Origin: Winogradskyella psychrotolerans RS-3
GTDB taxonomy: Bacteria > Bacteroidota > Bacteroidia > Flavobacteriales > Flavobacteriaceae
Assembly: GCF_000427335.1 (NCBI RefSeq)
Contig: NZ_ATMR01000102.1
Location: 1 to 64,000 of the forward strand
Reading direction: 5' to 3'
DNA length: 64,000 nucleotides
In this document: positions 1 to 9,234 of the stretch, in pieces
How the letters are laid out: each line of letters starts with the position of its first letter
Numbering within the stretch: the stretch's first letter is position 1
Made by a program: the position numbers and the translations under genes
Notes under the pieces: generated by a model
Told to the model about the DNA's origin: nothing
Database searches by the model: none
The model's input: the letters and a program-made list of their open reading frames with translations, nothing else

Positions 1-19
1 AATCCTTTTGTTTTTTAGG

Positions 20-2530
20 TTAAAAATAGAACCCAAAACTACCAGTAATACCAAAGGGTCTTGCGTCTGGTCGGTCTAAATAATTTCCTCTAAAGTTAAA
101 GTCTAAACGCAACACTTTAAAAATGTTAGCCACACCAAAACTGTATTCGTAATACATACGTGTATCTGGCGCAACTAATGGAATTTCCATTAGGTTACCT
201 GTACTGTTTAAAGCCATGTTTTCATCAGAAAGTTCTCCCCAAACACCTCGTAATCCTAAAATAGCTCTTAAGTTGTATTTTTTTAAGAACGGAATACGAG
301 AAAAAATACGACCATTAAAATTGTGCTCTAAATGCACTGAACTATAAGTGTCTGTAACAAATTCGTAATAATCTAATTGTGTAAAGGTGTTGTATATTGA
401 AAAATAGGATTGGTTACCAGGAACAACACTCAACAATCCTAAAGGCACCTCTCCAAATGTTTTACCCAATTCTACAGAGGTAACTAACCTTCCGAAACCG
501 CCAACTTGCCATGGTTGTATATATGAGAACTGAACCTTGGTATAGTCAAAGTCACTATCAAACCAATTGCGATCTCCACGACTCACTTGTGCAAAAAGAC
601 TAGCGAAATTATCATTCTTATTTTTACGTTCTACTCCAAAACCTGTCATTTGACGTTTTGGGAAATAGCCCAAAGATAGTCGCGATTCAAATTGTTTAAT
701 TTCAGATGAAATACCTGATAATGATTCAGGATCAATATAATCTAAACTAAATGTTGGTGACGCTGAACTTATAGTACGGAAGCTTCCATCTATGCGCACT
801 TCAAAATTTCGAGAAGGCTCTATAGAGGCTCCAAAATTGGTTAAATTGATATTTGATAGTTTATCATTTGTTCCGGTACCAATAACTGCAGATGATGCTA
901 AACTACGACCTAAAACATCCGAAGAACTTGTTAAACTTGCTCCGATTTGTTCTACGTCGCGCCTGTTACCACCAAAAATAGTAAATCGACTACGTTTGTC
1001 TAAAAGCCATTTTCCAGAAACTCCGTATTTAAATTTATCATCTTTAAACCCGTATGCTACAAAACCTTCAATACGCCATAAATCGTTAGGGCCAAAGTAC
1101 GTTCTTCCTCCTGTGCGCAATCGTACACCTTCAACTTCGTTGTAACCAAAGGTTGAAAAAAGAGGACCGTAATCTAAATTTACACTTGGGAACTCTATAT
1201 AACCTGAAGCCAGAATACTTCCTAAGTTATACAAGCGTTTAAATTTCTTAACCGTTTTTAGTGTGTCTAACATTTTATACACACCTTTTTCATCTTTACT
1301 TAAGTTTTCAAGTCTATTGGTTTGCCAAAAATCGTCCTCTCGGTTGTAAACATCTTCATCATAGTTATAAACGACCTTGTCATAAAACTTTGGGTCTTTA
1401 GGTTGGTCAAATTTATAATTGTCATAAATAGTTGTTCGTTTTCCATATACACCTCTGGACATTTCTTTTTTATTCATGGCAAAATCCGAAAGGAAATAAT
1501 CACGTTTTATCAGAAATACAGAATCGTTTAATACTTCAAACTCTTGTTCAATATAAATTTCTTTAACCCAGTTTATATTCGCGCTTTTTGATGCTTGAAG
1601 ATTAATTTCTTTAATGGCATAAGTTGAGTCATTCACCCAAAAATCACCTTTAAAGGTCAATTCGTTTTTTCGTCTAGGGTAATAAATAATGTTGTAGCAC
1701 CATTTGTTATCTATAAAGGCGCTATCGGATAATACGTAGTTATACGTTTGAACACCTGTTCTGCTCAAAGGACTTACAAAGCTTTTATCGAAGAATTTTA
1801 AGTAATTATCGTAGACATTATATTCTGAATAGAGATCGTCTATAAAATCTATAATAACTTGATTGTTGCTAAAACCTGAATTCTTATTCCCTTTTAACTC
1901 TTCATGTTTTTTGTTAATCACATTATCTCCAGATATTTTCTTAACAGATTCATTTAAGAAAATTGGTAAGTAGGTTTTTCCTGTAACATTAGACGTGTCA
2001 ACTTCGTTAAAAACGAATTCCATACCCTTAAAAAGCTTACTTTTTATTAGAGCACTGTCAATAGTGTTGAGGTCAAATTCTACTTTTTCGTACTGATCGT
2101 ATTCGTATTGTTTAAACTGGTTTAAACCATTTTGACGTTTACGTTCCCAAATCTTTTTAAGAATTCTAATTGCCGGATTCTCTGATGCTTTTTTAGATTG
2201 CTTTCCTGTAACAATAAGCACTTCATCTAGTGATGATGCTTCTTCTTTAAGAATGAATTTTAGATCGTAATTAACGGATTTAGTTAGGGGTACTTCTAGG
2301 ATTTCAAAACCTATAAAAGAAACGATTAAGTTGTCCCAAGTGTTATCGGATTCTAGATAGAATTTACCGTCTTCATTGGTAATAGTACCTTCTGTAGAAC
2401 CTTTAAATAATACATTGGCAAATGGAATTGGTACGTTGTTTTCATCAAAAACGTGACCGCTAACTTTGGTCTGAGCCATAGCAGAAAAAATTCCAAGAAC
2501 AAGAAATGGGATAAGTAGTTTTAGTTTCAT
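20..2530 (-). CDS. DUF5686 outer-membrane protein with carboxypeptidase-regulatory-like N-terminus
   Basis: The protein has 836 residues. Residues 1-19 are a Sec signal peptide ending in FSAMAQ. Residues about 20-105 form a CarboxypepD_reg-like beta-sandwich (KVSGHVFDENNVPIPFANV), the domain common at the front of Bacteroidota outer-membrane proteins. The remainder matches the DUF5686 architecture: long, beta-rich, and ending in an aromatic residue (FGFYF), as outer-membrane barrels do. Length is normal for the family. The biochemical role is unknown; a surface or envelope location is inferred. It lies 90 bp downstream of pdhB on the same strand and may be read from it, since I see no good TAnnTTTG box in the gap. 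Confidence 0.8.
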   Translation of the reverse strand: MKLKLLIPFLVLGIFSAMAQTKVSGHVFDENNVPIPFANVLFKGSTEGTITNEDGKFYLESDNTWDNLIVSFIGFEILEVPLTKSVNYDLKFILKEEASSLDEVLIVTGKQSKKASENPAIRILKKIWERKRQNGLNQFKQYEYDQYEKVEFDLNTIDSALIKSKLFKGMEFVFNEVDTSNVTGKTYLPIFLNESVKKISGDNVINKKHEELKGNKNSGFSNNQVIIDFIDDLYSEYNVYDNYLKFFDKSFVSPLSRTGVQTYNYVLSDSAFIDNKWCYNIIYYPRRKNELTFKGDFWVNDSTYAIKEINLQASKSANINWVKEIYIEQEFEVLNDSVFLIKRDYFLSDFAMNKKEMSRGVYGKRTTIYDNYKFDQPKDPKFYDKVVYNYDEDVYNREDDFWQTNRLENLSKDEKGVYKMLDTLKTVKKFKRLYNLGSILASGYIEFPSVNLDYGPLFSTFGYNEVEGVRLRTGGRTYFGPNDLWRIEGFVAYGFKDDKFKYGVSGKWLLDKRSRFTIFGGNRRDVEQIGASLTSSSDVLGRSLASSAVIGTGTNDKLSNINLTNFGASIEPSRNFEVRIDGSFRTISSASPTFSLDYIDPESLSGISSEIKQFESRLSLGYFPKRQMTGFGVERKNKNDNFASLFAQVSRGDRNWFDSDFDYTKVQFSYIQPWQVGGFGRLVTSVELGKTFGEVPLGLLSVVPGNQSYFSIYNTFTQLDYYEFVTDTYSSVHLEHNFNGRIFSRIPFLKKYNLRAILGLRGVWGELSDENMALNSTGNLMEIPLVAPDTRMYYEYSFGVANIFKVLRLDFNFRGNYLDRPDARPFGITGSFGFYF

Positions 2531-2539
2531 ATTAAAAAA

Positions 2540-2595
2540 TAAACTTCATCAACAACCGTGCTAAACATAAGTTAGAGGGTTACGAATGAAGTTTA
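2540..2595. repeat. 10-bp inverted repeat between pdhB and the DUF5686 gene
   Basis: TAAACTTCAT at 2540-2549 is repeated as its exact complement ATGAAGTTTA at 2586-2595, with a 36-bp spacer. There is no T-run behind it, so it is not a classical terminator. It could be an mRNA stem in the pdhB 3' region or an operator; the function is unknown. Confidence 0.35.
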
Positions 2596-2620
2596 CTAAA
2601 CGCAGATATTTGCTTTTTAT

Positions 2621-3598
2621 TTATTTGTACATCACTTTTTTTACTGCTTTAACAACATCATCGCTATTTGGTAGCCATTCTGCTAATAAAACAGGTGAAT
2701 AAGGTGCAGGAGTATCTGCCGTATTTATTTTAATTATTGGAGCATCTAAAAAATCAAATGCTTCAGATTGTACTAAGTAAGTAATTTCAGTAGCAACATT
2801 TCCAAAAGGCCATGCTTCTTCTAAAACAACTAAACGATTTGTTTTCTTTACAGATTTTAAAATTGCAGCTCTATCCATAGGACGAACAGTTCTTAAATCG
2901 ATGATCTCACAAGAAATACCTTCTTTTTCTAATTCGTCAGCAGCTTTGTAGGCTTCTTTGATGATTTTACCAAAAGATACGATAGTAACATCTGTTCCTT
3001 CACGTTTAATTTCAGCAACTCCAATAGGAACTACATATTCTCCTTCTGGCACTTCACCTTTATCACCATACATTTGCTCGCTTTCCATAAAAATAACTGG
3101 ATCGTCATCTCTAATCGCAGATTTTAATAAACCTTTGGCATCATAAGGATTTGAAGGTACAACAACTTTAAGTCCTGGAGTGTTAGCAAACCAGTTTTCA
3201 AAAGCTTGTGAATGTGTTGCTCCTAATTGACCAGCAGAAGCTGTTGGGCCTCTAAACACGATTGGACATTTAAATTGTCCACCAGACATTTGTCTAATTT
3301 TAGCCGCATTATTTATAATTTGGTCAATACCAACCAGAGAGAAGTTAAACGTCATGTATTCTACAATAGGACGGTTTCCAGTCATGGTAGATCCAATAGC
3401 AATACCAGCAAAACCAAGTTCTGCAATAGGAGTGTCAATAACGCGCTTAGCGCCAAATTCATCTAACATACCTTTAGATGCCTTGTATGCACCATTATAT
3501 TCTGCTACTTCTTCACCCATAAGATAAACACTTTCATCTCTGCGCATTTCCTCGCTCATGGCTTCACAAATAGCTTCTCTAAATTGAATTGTCTTCAT
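2621..3598 (-). CDS. pdhB: Pyruvate dehydrogenase E1 component, beta subunit
   Basis: The protein has 325 residues, the usual length for the separate E1 beta chain of alpha2beta2 pyruvate dehydrogenases. It begins MKTIQFREAICEAMSEEM and carries the transketolase-like pyrimidine-binding fold (residues about 4-180, with VYLMGEEVAEYNGAYK near the front) followed by the transketolase C-terminal domain (residues about 195-315). With E1 alpha it decarboxylates pyruvate using thiamine diphosphate and passes the acetyl group to the lipoyl E2. No E1 alpha or E2 gene is in the window. It diverges from etfB across a 314-bp intergenic region. Confidence 0.95.
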   Translation of the reverse strand: MKTIQFREAICEAMSEEMRRDESVYLMGEEVAEYNGAYKASKGMLDEFGAKRVIDTPIAELGFAGIAIGSTMTGNRPIVEYMTFNFSLVGIDQIINNAAKIRQMSGGQFKCPIVFRGPTASAGQLGATHSQAFENWFANTPGLKVVVPSNPYDAKGLLKSAIRDDDPVIFMESEQMYGDKGEVPEGEYVVPIGVAEIKREGTDVTIVSFGKIIKEAYKAADELEKEGISCEIIDLRTVRPMDRAAILKSVKKTNRLVVLEEAWPFGNVATEITYLVQSEAFDFLDAPIIKINTADTPAPYSPVLLAEWLPNSDDVVKAVKKVMYK

Positions 3599-3828
3599 TT
3601 TCTATTTTTTATTCGAAAAACAAAATAATAATTCTAGACTATATAATGACATTAAATTTGAGGTGAAAAAAGAAAATATTTTGAAGCTTTATGTTTTCTC
3701 TGATTTATTTGATCTTTAACTAAGACTTTTAAAATGTAGAAAAATTGAATTGTAATAGAATCAGCAAAAAATCTTCAAATTTTTGAAAAATCAATAGTTT
3801 AATACAGAAAAAATGAATTTTTCAAATA

Positions 3829-3850
3829 TTTACTATGCATGCATAGTAAA
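3829..3850. promoter_or_regulatory. 22-bp perfect palindrome, probable operator of etfBA
   Basis: The half-site is TTTACTATGCA and the other half is its exact complement, so all 22 bases are symmetric. It lies 18 bp before a TATCTTCG -7 box (3868-3875), so it covers the expected -33 region of the etfB promoter. A dimeric repressor such as a MarR- or TetR-family protein is the natural reading; the regulator is not identifiable here. Confidence 0.6.
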
Positions 3851-3867
3851 ATTCAAATTATTATTTT

Positions 3868-3875
3868 TATCTTCG
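3868..3875 (+). promoter_or_regulatory. -7 box of etfB promoter
   Basis: TATCTTCG fits the Bacteroidota -7 consensus TAnnTTTG with one change. It is 38 bp upstream of the etfB ATG, a normal distance. The rest of the 3599-3828 intergenic stretch is AT-rich and shows nothing else that I can name. Confidence 0.5.
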
Positions 3876-3912
3876 TACTCAAGAAAAAGACGTTTAAAAT
3901 AAATTATTTTAT

Positions 3913-4659
3913 ATGAAGATATTAGTATGTATTAGTCATGTACCTGATACAACATCGAAGATTAATTTTACAGATGGAGATACAAAGTTTGACACTAACG
4001 GTGTTCAGTATGTTATTAATCCTAATGACGAATTTGGTCTTACACGCGCTATGTGGTTTAAAGAAAAACAAGGAGCAAGTGTAGATGTTGTTAATGTTGG
4101 TGGTGCAGAAACAGAACCAACTTTAAGAAAAGCTTTAGCTATTGGTGCGGATTCAGCAATTAGAGTAAACACACCAGCTACTGACGGTTATGCGGTTGCA
4201 AGACAATTAGCTAAAGTGGTCAATGATGGTGGTTACGATTTAGTTATTGCTGGTAGAGAATCTATTGATTATAATGGTGCAATGGTTCCTGGTATGTTAG
4301 CAGGAATAATTGGTGCTAATTTTGTTGCCAACTGTATTAGTTTAGAAGTTGATGGAACTAACGCAAAAGCGGTTAGGGAAATTGATGGAGGTAAGGAAAC
4401 AGTTAGTACGTCGTTACCTTTAGTTATTGGTGGTCAAAAAGGATTAGTTGAAGAAAGTGATCTTCGTATTCCAAACATGAGAGGCATTATGATGGCACGT
4501 AAAAAGCCATTGACGGTTGTAGAACCTACAGATGCTAATGCAGAAACTAAGGCGGTAAGTTTTGAAAAACCAGCTCCTAAAGGTGCAGTTAAATTAGTTG
4601 ATGCCGATAATATAGACGAATTAGTAAACTTACTTCATAACGAAGCTAAAGTGATTTAA
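3913..4659 (+). CDS. etfB: Electron transfer flavoprotein, beta subunit
   Basis: The protein has 248 residues and the adenine-nucleotide alpha-hydrolase-like fold of EtfB, beginning MKILVCISHVPDTTSKINF. Conserved pieces are VINPNDEFGLTRA, the AGRESIDYNGAMVPGMLA stretch and LPLVIGGQKGL. With EtfA it accepts electrons from acyl-CoA dehydrogenases and passes them to ETF-quinone oxidoreductase. It is followed by etfA after an 88-bp gap that holds a head-to-head pair of palindromic repeats. Confidence 0.95.
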   Translation: MKILVCISHVPDTTSKINFTDGDTKFDTNGVQYVINPNDEFGLTRAMWFKEKQGASVDVVNVGGAETEPTLRKALAIGADSAIRVNTPATDGYAVARQLAKVVNDGGYDLVIAGRESIDYNGAMVPGMLAGIIGANFVANCISLEVDGTNAKAVREIDGGKETVSTSLPLVIGGQKGLVEESDLRIPNMRGIMMARKKPLTVVEPTDANAETKAVSFEKPAPKGAVKLVDADNIDELVNLLHNEAKVI

Positions 4660-4661
4660 TC

Positions 4662-4735
4662 TGTCATTCCTGCGTAGGCAGGAATCCATAAAATAAATTA
4701 TAACAACATAGATTCCTGCTTTCGCAGGAATGACA
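4662..4735. repeat. Head-to-head pair of REP-A palindromic repeats between etfB and etfA
   Basis: The left copy (4662-4686) begins TGTCATTCCTGCGTAGGC and the right copy (4711-4735) is its inverted version ending GCAGGAATGACA. Each copy is itself a hairpin and the two can pair into one long stem. The same sequence recurs singly at about 59504, 61221, 62053 and 63077. The layout resembles REP/BIME elements. The last bases create an ATG at 4730 that is a false start for etfA. Confidence 0.85.
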
Positions 4736-4747
4736 AAAATAAAAATT

Positions 4748-5710
4748 ATGTCAATTCTAGTATACACAGAGTCCGAAAACGGAAAATTTAAAAAGGCGGC
4801 TTTAGAAGTTGTTTCTTATGCTAAAGCTGTTGCAGACCAGATGGGAACTTCAGTAACTGCTGTAGCCTTTAATGCCGATAACGCAGAAACGCTAGGTAAC
4901 TACGGAGCTTCTAAAGTACTTTTAGTAAAAGACGAGGGTTTAAAAGTGTTTAACGCTAAAAAATATGCTGCTGCTTTAGAAGCCGCAGCTAAAAATGAAG
5001 AATCAAAAGTGGTTGTGGTTAGTGCAAGCGCCAATAGTAAATATTTAGCACCATTACTAGCTGTAGGTTTAGATGCTGGTTATGTCTCTAATGTTGTTGC
5101 AGCACCGTCTAATGTTTCGCCGTTTACAGTAAAACATTCGGCATTTACAAATAAAGCGTTTGCTAATACAGAAATTACTACAGCTATAAAAGTTATTGGT
5201 TTATCTAACAATTCATTTGGTTTGGTAGAGTCGGAAGGCAATGCGTCAATAGAAGATTTTTCACCTTCAATTCCAGAATCTGGGGTAAAAGTTGAGTCGG
5301 TAGATAAAGCAACAGATAAAGTAAGTATTGCAGATGCGGAAATCGTTGTTTCTGGTGGTAGAGGATTAAAAGGTCCGGAAAACTGGGGAATGATTGAAGA
5401 ACTTGCAGAAGTTTTAGGAGCAGCAACGGCGTGTTCTAAACCTGTATCAGATTTAGGATGGAGACCACATGGAGAACATGTAGGTCAAACAGGAAAACCT
5501 GTTGCGTCTAACCTATATATTGCTATTGGTATTTCTGGAGCGATTCAGCATTTAGCTGGTATTAACTCTTCAAAAGTAAAAGTGGTAATAAATACAGATC
5601 CAGAAGCGCCTTTCTTTAAGGCTGCAGATTATGGAATTGTAGGTGATGCATTTGAAGTTGTGCCTAAATTAATTGAAAAATTAAAAGCTTTTAAAGCGGC
5701 AAACGCATAA
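4748..5710 (+). CDS. etfA: Electron transfer flavoprotein, alpha subunit
   Basis: From ATG 4748 the protein has 320 residues and begins MSILVYTESENGKFKK, the normal N-terminus. The in-frame ATG at 4730 lies inside the preceding repeat and adds six residues unlike the family, so it was rejected. The N-terminal half is the ETF fold. The C-terminal FAD-binding domain (residues about 190-320) shows VSGGRGLKGPENW, HGEHVGQTGKPV and YIAIGISGAIQHLAG, which bind FAD. It is the partner of EtfB just upstream. Confidence 0.95.
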   Translation: MSILVYTESENGKFKKAALEVVSYAKAVADQMGTSVTAVAFNADNAETLGNYGASKVLLVKDEGLKVFNAKKYAAALEAAAKNEESKVVVVSASANSKYLAPLLAVGLDAGYVSNVVAAPSNVSPFTVKHSAFTNKAFANTEITTAIKVIGLSNNSFGLVESEGNASIEDFSPSIPESGVKVESVDKATDKVSIADAEIVVSGGRGLKGPENWGMIEELAEVLGAATACSKPVSDLGWRPHGEHVGQTGKPVASNLYIAIGISGAIQHLAGINSSKVKVVINTDPEAPFFKAADYGIVGDAFEVVPKLIEKLKAFKAANA

Positions 5711-5771
5711 TTTTATTACCTTGTAATATTCAATACCAATTCATAATAAAAGGATGCGGTATTAATTAAGG

Positions 5772-5877
5772 ACTGTTTAAATTTAGATTCCTCTTATTCA
5801 CTTGCGTTTTATCGAAAGTATAGAGGAAATTAACCAAATCTGCACAATGCAGTTGGTAAAGTCCAAATTTAAACAGT
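5772..5877. repeat. MITE-like 106-bp element with 13-bp perfect terminal inverted repeats
   Basis: ACTGTTTAAATTT (5772-5784) is matched by its exact complement at 5865-5877; allowing one mismatch the match extends to 16 bp. Inside is a small stem CTGCA-caa-TGCAG. It fills the gap between etfA and the nuclease gene and has no coding capacity. A non-autonomous mobile element or a transcript-end structure are both possible. Confidence 0.45.
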
Positions 5878-5896
5878 TCTTTGTGTTTTATAAATT

Positions 5897-6514
5897 ATGA
5901 GTTTAGTTCGTTTAAATATCAAAGGCATCTCTTACAGTCAAACCCAAAATGGTGCTTACGCTTTAATACTTAATGAAGTGGATGGTGATCGGAAACTACC
6001 AATTGTAATTGGTGCTTTTGAGGCGCAGTCTATTGCTATTGCATTAGAAAAAGAAATCCGACCTCCACGTCCTTTAACTCACGATTTATTTAAAAACTTC
6101 GCAGATCGTTTCGATATTGTTGTCAAACAAGTGATTATTCATAAGTTGGTTGATGGTGTGTTCTATTCAAGCTTAATTTGCGAACGCGATAAAATTGAAG
6201 AAATTATAGACGCAAGAACTAGCGATGCTATTGCGTTGGCTTTACGTTTTCAAGCTCCTATTTTTACATATAAAAATATTCTTGATAAAGCTGGAATCTA
6301 TCTTAAAGTCAATCCTAAAAAGGAAGACGACGAAGAGCAAGATAGCATTCTTGTTGATGATCTTATTGTTGAAGAAATTGAAACTGCATCTGCAGAACAA
6401 GAAGGTTATAAAAATAAATCTCTCGAAGAACTCAATGAACTCTTAAATGAAGCTGTTAATAATGAAGATTATGAAAAGGCTGCCAAAGTAAGAGACGAAA
6501 TTTCTAAACGTTAA
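5897..6514 (+). CDS. Bifunctional nuclease (BFN/DUF151) with C-terminal UVR motif
   Basis: The protein has 205 residues. Residues about 1-135 are the BFN domain (MSLVRLNIKGISYSQTQNG, LPIVIGAFEAQSIAIALE, RTSDAIALALRF), found in proteins with DNase and RNase activity. Residues about 170-205 form a UvrB/UvrC-type UVR helical hairpin (LEELNELLNEAVNNEDYEKA). This two-domain form is usual in Bacteroidota. Its cellular role is not established. It is followed after 15 bp by the nucleoside transporter gene. Confidence 0.9.
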   Translation: MSLVRLNIKGISYSQTQNGAYALILNEVDGDRKLPIVIGAFEAQSIAIALEKEIRPPRPLTHDLFKNFADRFDIVVKQVIIHKLVDGVFYSSLICERDKIEEIIDARTSDAIALALRFQAPIFTYKNILDKAGIYLKVNPKKEDDEEQDSILVDDLIVEEIETASAEQEGYKNKSLEELNELLNEAVNNEDYEKAAKVRDEISKR

Positions 6515-6529
6515 TTAATACTTCTTTTT

Positions 6530-8243
6530 ATGAATCAGTTTTTCAAGGCTTTTCTGGCTATTTTTATTGGACTTTCATCAATTACAGCCCAGGAACTTGA
6601 AAAAACGTGGGAGTCAACTGCTTCTGAAAGTACTTATAAAACGCTAGAGTTTAAAAAAGGTGAATTTAATTTTTCTTCAAACTCAGTAAACAGTATTAAA
6701 GGAGATTATATGTATCAAAATAACTTGTTGGTACTTTATCACAACGATTCATTAAACTCTATTAAAAGATATAAAATAACTGAACTTACAGATTCTACTT
6801 TAGTCTTCTCGGGAAAAGAAATGCATTTTAATTTAGTAGCAGCTGAAGAAGAAGCTATTGTTACACCTGTGTCAACTATAGATGAAATCATACCAAACCA
6901 AGGTTTTTCCTTTACCAGTTTGTGGAGAGGGATTTTAGGTATGGTAACTTTGATTTTTATCGCTTTTCTGTTCAGTAGTAACCGTAAAGCTATTAATTGG
7001 AAAACTGTTGGAGTAGGTTTAGTATTTCAATTGGTTATAGCAATTGGGGTTTTAAAAGTAGATTTTGTAAAGACAGTTTTTTGAATATATCGGCCAAGGA
7101 TTTATTGCTATTCTTGGATTTACACAAGCCGGTAGTGAATTTCTATTTGGAGGGATGTTAGATATCAACTCTTTCGGATTTATTTTTGCTTTTCAAGTAT
7201 TACCAACGATTATATTCTTTTCAGCTTTAACGTCAGTTTTATTCTATTTAGGGCTCATCCAAAAAGTAGTAAAAGGTATGGGGTGGTTGTTATCTAAGGT
7301 TCTTGGCATTTCTGGTCCAGAAAGTTTAAGTGTTGCGGGTAACATTTTCTTAGGTCAAACAGAGGCTCCTTTGCTTATTAAAGCGTATTTGGAGAAAATG
7401 AATAAATCTGAAATACTTTTAGTGATGATTGGTGGAATGGCAACCGTTGCAGGTGCTGTTTTAGCGGCGTATATTGGCTTTTTAGGTGGTGAAGATGAGG
7501 CATTGCAATTATTTTATGCTAAGCATTTATTAGCGGCTTCAGTAATGGCTGCGCCAGGTGCGATAGTGATTTCAAAAATATTATTCCCTCAAACAGAAGA
7601 AGTAAATACAGATGTTACTGTGTCTCAAGAAAAAATAGGTTCTAATATTTTGGAAGCTATTGCAAACGGAACAACTGAAGGCTTAAGATTAGCGGTTAAT
7701 GTTGGTGCAATGTTATTGGTATTCGTAGCTTTTATTGCTATGATAAATGGGATTCTTGGAGGTCTTGCGGGATTTGATGGTTTCACAATTGCTGCTTTAA
7801 ATATAGATTGGCATTTTACGTCTCTAAATGAAATTATAGCAGGCAATACGCCATACGACAGTCTATCCTTAGAATTTCTTTTAGGGTATCTATTTGCTCC
7901 ATTAATGTGGCTTATAGGTGTGGCGTCTGAAGACATGGCTTTGATGGGACAGTTGCTTGGAATTAAACTAGCAGCAAGTGAGTTTATAGGTTATATACAA
8001 TTGGCTGATTTAAAAAATGCAGCGAACGCAACCCATCTTACGTATGAGAAGTCTATTATTATGGCCACTTATATGTTATGTGGTTTTGCTAATTTCGCAT
8101 CTATAGGGATTCAAATTGGAGGTATTGGTTCTTTAGCACCAGGACAACGTACACAATTGTCTAAATTTGGTATGAAGGCTTTAATCGGAGGAACAATTGC
8201 TTCTTTAATTTCTGCGACTATTGCGGGAATGATTATTGGGTAG
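6530..8243 (+). pseudogene. NupC-type concentrative nucleoside transporter, frameshifted
   Basis: Two adjacent frames together give one CNT-family transporter of about 570 residues. Frame 1 (6530-7084) has a signal peptide, a periplasmic extension and the first membrane helices, ending at TGA 7082-7084. The next frame continues at once with EYIGQGFIAILGFTQAGSEF and runs to 8243, with the CNT core (GQTEAPLLIKAYLEKM, GVASEDM, NFASIGIQIGGIGSLAPGQR). The break is in a T6 run (7077-7082); five T would restore the frame. The stop context TTT-TGA also permits a +1 slip onto TTT-GAA. The family couples nucleoside uptake to Na+ or H+. An indel or assembly error is most likely. Confidence 0.85.
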
Positions 8244-8277
8244 CAGAATTATTAAAAAATAATATTTCACATATACT

Positions 8278-8309
8278 AAAGCATCAGATATCACATTTGA
8301 TGCTTTTTT
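8278..8309 (+). terminator. Rho-independent terminator after the nucleoside transporter
   Basis: AAAGCATCA (8278-8286) pairs with TGATGCTTT (8298-8306) and is followed by a T-run. It separates the transporter from thyA. Confidence 0.75.
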
Positions 8310-8399
8310 CTTATTTTCGTATTGTTGATGACCTAATCAGTAATTTAGAATTACAGTAAAGTTTAATTAAAAGAGATTCCCAATTTCGTGGGAAATGTT

Positions 8400-9224
8400 A
8401 TGAAGCAATATCACGATTTAGTAAAGCATATTTTAGCAGAAGGTAACGAAAAAGGAGATCGTACAGGTACAGGAACAAAAAGTGTTTTTGGTTACCAAAT
8501 GCGTTTCGATTTAAGCCAAGGATTTCCAATGGTAACGACCAAAAAGTTACATCTAAAATCTATTATTTATGAATTACTTTGGTTCTTAAAAGGTGATACT
8601 AATATTAATTATCTTACTCAAAATGGAGTGAAAATTTGGAATGATTGGGCTGATGAAAACGGTGACCTTGGTCCTGTTTATGGTCATCAATGGAGAAACT
8701 GGGCTAGTGAAGAAATCGATCAAATTAAAGAGGTTATTCAAACTTTAAAAACCAATCCTAATAGTCGTAGAATGTTAGTTTCGGCTTGGAATCCTTCAGT
8801 ATTACCAGATACATCTAAGTCATTTTCAGAGAATGTAGCTAATGGAAAAGCGGCTTTGCCTCCGTGTCATGCGTTTTTTCAATTTTATGTTGCTGATGGT
8901 AAATTATCTTGCCAACTCTACCAACGAAGTGCAGATACGTTTTTAGGCGTACCATTTAATATTGCATCTTACGCTTTATTTACCATGATGATGGCTCAGG
9001 TTTGTGGCTATGAAGCGGGTGATTTTATTCACACATTTGGTGATGCTCACATTTATAATAATCATAAGGAGCAGCTAGAATTACAATTGTCTAGAGATAT
9101 TAGGCCGTTACCTAAAATGATTTTAAATCCTGAAGTGAACGATATTTTCGATTTTAAATTTGGTGATTTTACATTGGTAGATTACAACCCGCATCCACAT
9201 ATTAAAGGTAAAGTAGCCGTTTAA
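8400..9224 (+). CDS. thyA: Thymidylate synthase
   Basis: From ATG 8400 the protein has 274 residues and begins [19 protein letters not shown], matching the family N-terminus; an upstream GTG at 8388 would add four odd residues. Motifs are [14 protein letters not shown], the catalytic cysteine in [31 protein letters not shown] and [12 protein letters not shown]. It methylates dUMP to dTMP with methylene-tetrahydrofolate, producing dihydrofolate, which the nearby folA product recycles. The length is typical of the long bacterial form. Confidence 0.97.
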   Translation: MKQYHDLVKHILAEGNEKGDRTGTGTKSVFGYQMRFDLSQGFPMVTTKKLHLKSIIYELLWFLKGDTNINYLTQNGVKIWNDWADENGDLGPVYGHQWRNWASEEIDQIKEVIQTLKTNPNSRRMLVSAWNPSVLPDTSKSFSENVANGKAALPPCHAFFQFYVADGKLSCQLYQRSADTFLGVPFNIASYALFTMMMAQVCGYEAGDFIHTFGDAHIYNNHKEQLELQLSRDIRPLPKMILNPEVNDIFDFKFGDFTLVDYNPHPHIKGKVAV

Positions 9225-9234
9225 ATTTTGTTTA

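Noticed and set aside
4730..4747. etfA start at ATG 4730
   Set aside because: It lies within the palindromic repeat and precedes the conserved N-terminus at 4748.
8388..8399. thyA start at GTG 8388
   Set aside because: The conserved N-terminus [10 protein letters not shown] begins at ATG 8400.
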